From NCBI GenBank assembly GCA_947561585.1, contig CANNZV010001107.1:62001-126000 (forward strand): DNA of 64,000 nucleotides. The letters run 5' to 3'. This document shows positions 59,960 to 64,000 of this stretch, piece by piece. The translations under genes were made by a program, and so were the position numbers. The DNA is from Caprella mutica. Its lineage: Eukaryota > Arthropoda > Malacostraca > Amphipoda > Caprellidae. A model generated the notes under the pieces. The model ran no database searches and was not told where the DNA came from. It saw only the letters and a program-made list of their open reading frames with translations. How positions within the stretch are numbered: the stretch's first letter is position 1; each line of letters starts with the position of its first letter.

Positions 59960-60999
59960 ATAAAATAATAGTATTTTGGGCTATTAAAGGATAATTTCGA
60001 TAACAACAAACCATTTATCAAGAGAAGACACATTTTATTAACAGACTTATACAATAATACCGTCTTATTTTTAGCTTTGATTTCCGTATGTGTCGATATT
60101 TGTCATTTTCATTTTAAGACTGTACCCTCGTACATATGCATACAATTAAAATATGCTACAAAGCTCAAACATTATGACAATTCTAGGGATTGCCAAATGT
60201 CGCAATTTAGTCTAAGCAGCTACGATTAATTCAGTTTGTTCAAATATATACTTTTCCAGCACACTAATAAATTTAATTGTAATTCATTGATATGACAATT
60301 TATATATTACATAATCAATAATTTATATATTTTTTAATTACACTTAATATTGGCCTATTTTTATGGTGTCTTTTTTTCTATTATGCATATTTAATATTTA
60401 TACCTTAAAGAACTTACAATGGTTTAACCATTATTATAAAAATTTATTAGTTACAGTGTAGAAATCCTTAAATCAAGACTTTTCAAGTAGTCAGATTTGA
60501 AGAAGATTTGGATATATATCGTACATTTTCTCTAAAAATCTCCAATGAAAACTAATTATCAAAAGAGTAATTACAAAACGGGTTAGGTTCAAAAAGTTGC
60601 TAAGTGATAAGTTTCCATGCAACAATGTTTAAAAAAAATTGGTTAGTTGCGACGGCAGACTTTGATTTACAATTTCACAACAATAGATTTATTGTCAAAA
60701 CAATTTTTTTCAAAAAACTAATAAAGAATCTAAATAATGAATTGTCTGCCAGAATTTGAAATTTAAAAGAAAATTAGGAAAAATTGCTTCTATCAACCCT
60801 ATATTAGTAATGGTATCGATATACATATTAATTTTTAGTGTGTATACAGTTAGATATATTATATGGAATTAGCGGAATATGAACTTATATAGTAATAGTA
60901 ATATCTAATTCATAAAGATATATGTATTTTGAAGCGTAAGATATTATGATGTAAACCACAAGTTCCACAGAATTTTTTTTCATTACTAAAATAAATTTG
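59960..60999. other. intergenic, AT-rich, nothing recognised
   Basis: No coding signal or tandem array was seen. Confidence 0.5.
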
Positions 61000-61130
61000 A
61001 TTTTCGACAAATTTGTCTTTGGTAAATTTGTCTTTCGATAAATCCGTTTTCGCCAAATTTGGGATTCGGCAAATCCGTATTCAGAGAATCTGGTTCGGCA
61101 AACTCGTTTTCTGAAAATCAGTCTAAACCC
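61000..61130. repeat. degenerate TTCGGCAAATCCG-type subrepeats (right)
   Basis: About six imperfect 16-18-base copies: TTGGTAAATTTGTC, TTCGATAAATCCG, TTCGCCAAATTTGGG, TTCGGCAAATCCG, TTCGGCAAACTCG. Confidence 0.55.
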
Positions 61131-62020
61131 AGTTTCAATATTTTATATCAAATAATAAAATGTTTATTTACTAAATACCCTATCATTTAAATAGCATGTA
61201 TGTCTACTATCTTTATCAAAATATGGCGACCAATGTATATAATAAAGTTTGTTTCTGGCATTGTCATATTTAAGAATTTCAATGTAAAAATATATTAATA
61301 ACTTACATTGTATCGCAAAAACGGACTCTCTGTCGCAACGTATAGAAATGTTTAATTAACTCAGAGATTATTTCACAAAAGAGGACATGAGTGAGAGAAT
61401 AATTAATACTGTTTTGTTGTGCGTTTTATGCATAAAAATAGAAACAAATATTCGAAATAGCATTATCTTTAAAAGAGCTTATATGCATAAAAAATACAAA
61501 TTGTTATAGGATAGCTATCAATTCAATATTTTTCTCTTAGTAAAATCATATAACGTTCTTTAAAGAATGTTTAACATTCTTTAATAATTCTTCTTCTACA
61601 TATTTCTTTGGTTTAATTCCATCCTAGTATTTCCAATGCGTTTAATACCTCTTTAAGAGCAGACTGTTCTTGTAGAACAGAGCCATTGAAGCTACAATGC
61701 TAATTTAAATGTAGTAAGTTTAAGTACACGTGTGGGAGTTGGCGGGCCCAAATCACGTACTGCTAAGTACGCTAAACATACAAAAGTTAGTCTGTTTACT
61801 CAGCTAGTTCTGAAAGATTGTCGCTATAGAATGTTTTAACGTGTCGTGATTCATTTCTGAGGACTTTCAAGTGTCCCGCCTCAACGTTACTGGAATTTAA
61901 AGCATTTCTCTCACTTCATTAGCGACGGAAAACGGCGATCACGCGGAGAGAATGTAGAGTAATAATTACATCATTGGCAACTCAGTGAAGGGTTTGCAGT
62001 GACCGCAAGGAGACATTTTT
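61131..62020. other. intergenic, nothing recognised
   Basis: AT-rich, then somewhat richer in G+C near 61720-61960. No coding signal was recognised. Confidence 0.45.
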
Positions 62021-62587
62021 AGGAAAAATAGGTATGGGATTGTTGGAAAAATAGGTATTAGATTTATAGATAAAATAGGCACGGGATTTATAGGAGAAAT
62101 AGGCAGGGGACTTATAGGAAAAATAGGCCTGGGATTGTTGGAAAAATAGGTATGAGATTTATAGAAAAAATAGGCAGGGGATTTATGGGAAAAATAGGCA
62201 TGGGATTTATATGAAAAATAGGCATGGGATTTATAGGAAAAATAGGTATGGGATTATAGGGAAAATAGGCATGGGATTTATAGGAAAAATAGGCATTGCG
62301 TTTATAGGAAAAATAGGCAAAGCATTTATCGGGAAAATAGGTATGAGATTTATATAAAAAATAGACATGGGATTTAAAGGAAAAATAGGCATGGGATTTA
62401 AAGTAAAAATAGGCATGGGATTATAGGAAAAATAGGGATGAGACTTTTATGAAAAATAGGCATGGTATTTATGGGAAAAATAGGCATGGGATCTATAGGA
62501 AATCTAGGCATGGGATTTATAGGAAATATAGGCATGGGATTTATAGGAAATATAGGCATGGGATTTATAGGAATTATTGGCAGGCAT
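62021..62587. repeat. 24-base minisatellite, about 23 copies
   Basis: The unit is AGGCATGGGATTTATAGGAA followed by AAAT. The minus strand reads as (MPIFPINP)n because 24 is a multiple of three; this is an artefact. Confidence 0.93.
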
Positions 62588-63448
62588 GGCACTTATAAGA
62601 TGGGATTTTATTTATGTAGGTAGAATTTCGACATCCAATTCAATAGCAGGAGTAGGTATGGACACTGCATCACCTTCTGAGTCTGAACAGTAGTCAAGGT
62701 AATAAAAAGGGATCAAAGCGACCGTTTACCAACTCTCGATTACCATCCTTAATGACGACACACTCTAAAAACACCGAGCTACGCTACCATCATTTTTACA
62801 GCGGTGGAGCTCGTGCTAGAATTTTCATTAAAGGAGTTGAGAGCATTAGGGATGGGGGATGGGGGCTTGGGGATAGGAAATCCAAACGCGGAAGCTCAAA
62901 TAGCCTTAGCGATGATTAGTGAAAGACACTTCCTACTTCCTGATCCTGTGAATGATGATCGTTAGTAAGCTGTTGCGTTGTGATTTTTTTTTCAAAAATA
63001 GCAGAAGGTTCGTCTGTTTATTCTTCACACGGGATTTTTTTCCCAAATGAGATACATTCTCTATGGTTGATAAGTACCAATTTAAGTTTCCTCTTCAAGT
63101 GAGCTCGTATTGTTTCCACTTCATTACTCAATATTTTGAATACATTTGTTTATAACCTAAAAATACGCATATCCTCCACCCAATCCTTATTTCTGCTCTT
63201 CCTCCCTAATCCATATCCCTATTAGTTCCCATCTCCCTCCCCCCCCTCATCTCCCCTGACTGTAGCAATTCAGTTCGATGGTTGTAGATTGGGTCTTGCA
63301 AATCAAAGGCAAAAAGGGCCTTAAAGTTGAAGAGATCGCACTTCATCTGACAGCAGCCATCAGTTGTTATGTCTCGAGCAGATTTATGATGAGAGTCTCA
63401 GCGATACTGGTAGTACTATAAACCAATCACCAGAACTGATAGTACTCG
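62588..63448. other. intergenic, nothing recognised
   Basis: Mixed composition, with a G-rich run near 62850-62870 and a C run near 63236-63247. No coding signal was recognised. Confidence 0.45.
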
Positions 63449-63655
63449 GAGGTGAAGTTATGGTGGGGCCTAAGAAGATTCCTTGGTACTCTTTTCTCTG
63501 AGGTGAAGTTATGGTGGGGCCAAAGAAGATTACCTTGGTACTCCTTTCTCTGTGGTGAAGTTATGGTGGGGCCAAAGAAGATTACCTTGGTACTCCTTTC
63601 TCTAAGGTGAAGTTATGGTGGGGCGAAAGAAGATTTCCTTGGCACTCTTTACTCT
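63449..63655. repeat. about 52-base tandem repeat, 4 copies, sharing the 24.3 kb hairpin arm
   Basis: Each unit contains GGTGAAGTTATGGTGGGGCC, AAGAAGATT and TTGGTACTC.TTTCTCTG. The AAGTTATGGTGGGGCC word is identical to one arm of the hairpin element at 24307-24396. A weak complementary arm (CTATGGCAATCTTCTGTGG) lies downstream near 63734. Confidence 0.85.
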
Positions 63656-64000
63656 GTGTGGAAGTACGGTTATACCACTGAAGATAATAGGGACCCTTAA
63701 CATTATCTATATCCTATCGTAACTTTCCCTCTATGGCAATCTTCTGTGGTTTCACTGTAATTTTATATTTGGACTGTTGCATAATGACTAAAGAATTTTT
63801 TTCATTGATCATATGCATTTTTACTATTCTCTTAGGAATTTAATGATGCATTTTTGTGAAAAAATGCAGCTTTGAGGTTAATAACTTTCATAGTTCATAA
63901 AATTTGGATTGAATATTAATTACCAAACTATAAAATGAATTTATTAATGATATTTACAATCACAAATGGGTTTTTTTGCTTAGGCAGAAATATTGGTATT
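63656..64000. other. window end, AT-rich
   Basis: Decayed right arm of the 63.4 kb repeat near 63720-63770, then AT-rich sequence without recognised features. Confidence 0.5.

Noticed and set aside
62231..62592. (MPIFPINP)n frames on the minus strand
   Set aside because: Read-out of the 24-base array.

Overview
The window is AT-rich eukaryotic DNA from an insect. The evidence is two immune-type insect genes with short exons, GT-AG introns and a mixture of tiny and very long introns, plus TA- and TTAA-flanked foldback transposons and many minisatellites. A hemipteran such as a planthopper fits this repeat-rich style, but the species is a guess. No bacterial-type operons, rRNA, credible tRNA or CRISPR array was seen.

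Two genes can be supported well, both on the + strand. (1) At 588-1291 lie the last three exons of a thioester-containing protein (TEP/alpha-2-macroglobulin family): the end of the macroglobulin core and the receptor-binding domain. The rest of the gene lies upstream of the window. (2) At 26131-42567 lies a complete nine-exon gene for a secreted 790-residue trypsin-like serine protease. I assembled it from splice sites and matching phases, including a 118-base exon at 29973-30090 that has no start codon. The protein has a signal peptide, a very basic region, a very acidic Thr/Glu/Pro region with a 10-residue repeat, and a C-terminal protease domain with an intact His-Asp-Ser triad. TEPs and secreted serine proteases both act in insect haemolymph defence, but nothing here shows that these two work together. 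Two weaker isolated 3'-terminal exon candidates lie at 9751-9938 and 21293-21454.

The rest is intergenic and intronic DNA. About a fifth of the window is tandem repeat: roughly fifteen separate minisatellites with units from 9 to about 52 bases. They are concentrated downstream of the TEP gene (1.6-5.9 kb), inside protease introns 1 and 5, and in 46-48.7 kb and 53-63.7 kb, where one 19-base array runs for 4.4 kb. Many long open frames in the window are only these arrays read in frame.

Several families of short foldback elements are scattered throughout. One TA-flanked family has about seven copies. One family has two copies, each 13-20 bases downstream of a splice donor of the protease gene. 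A third family has two copies. There is also one 837-base element with perfect TTAA target duplications, and a mariner-like hairpin.
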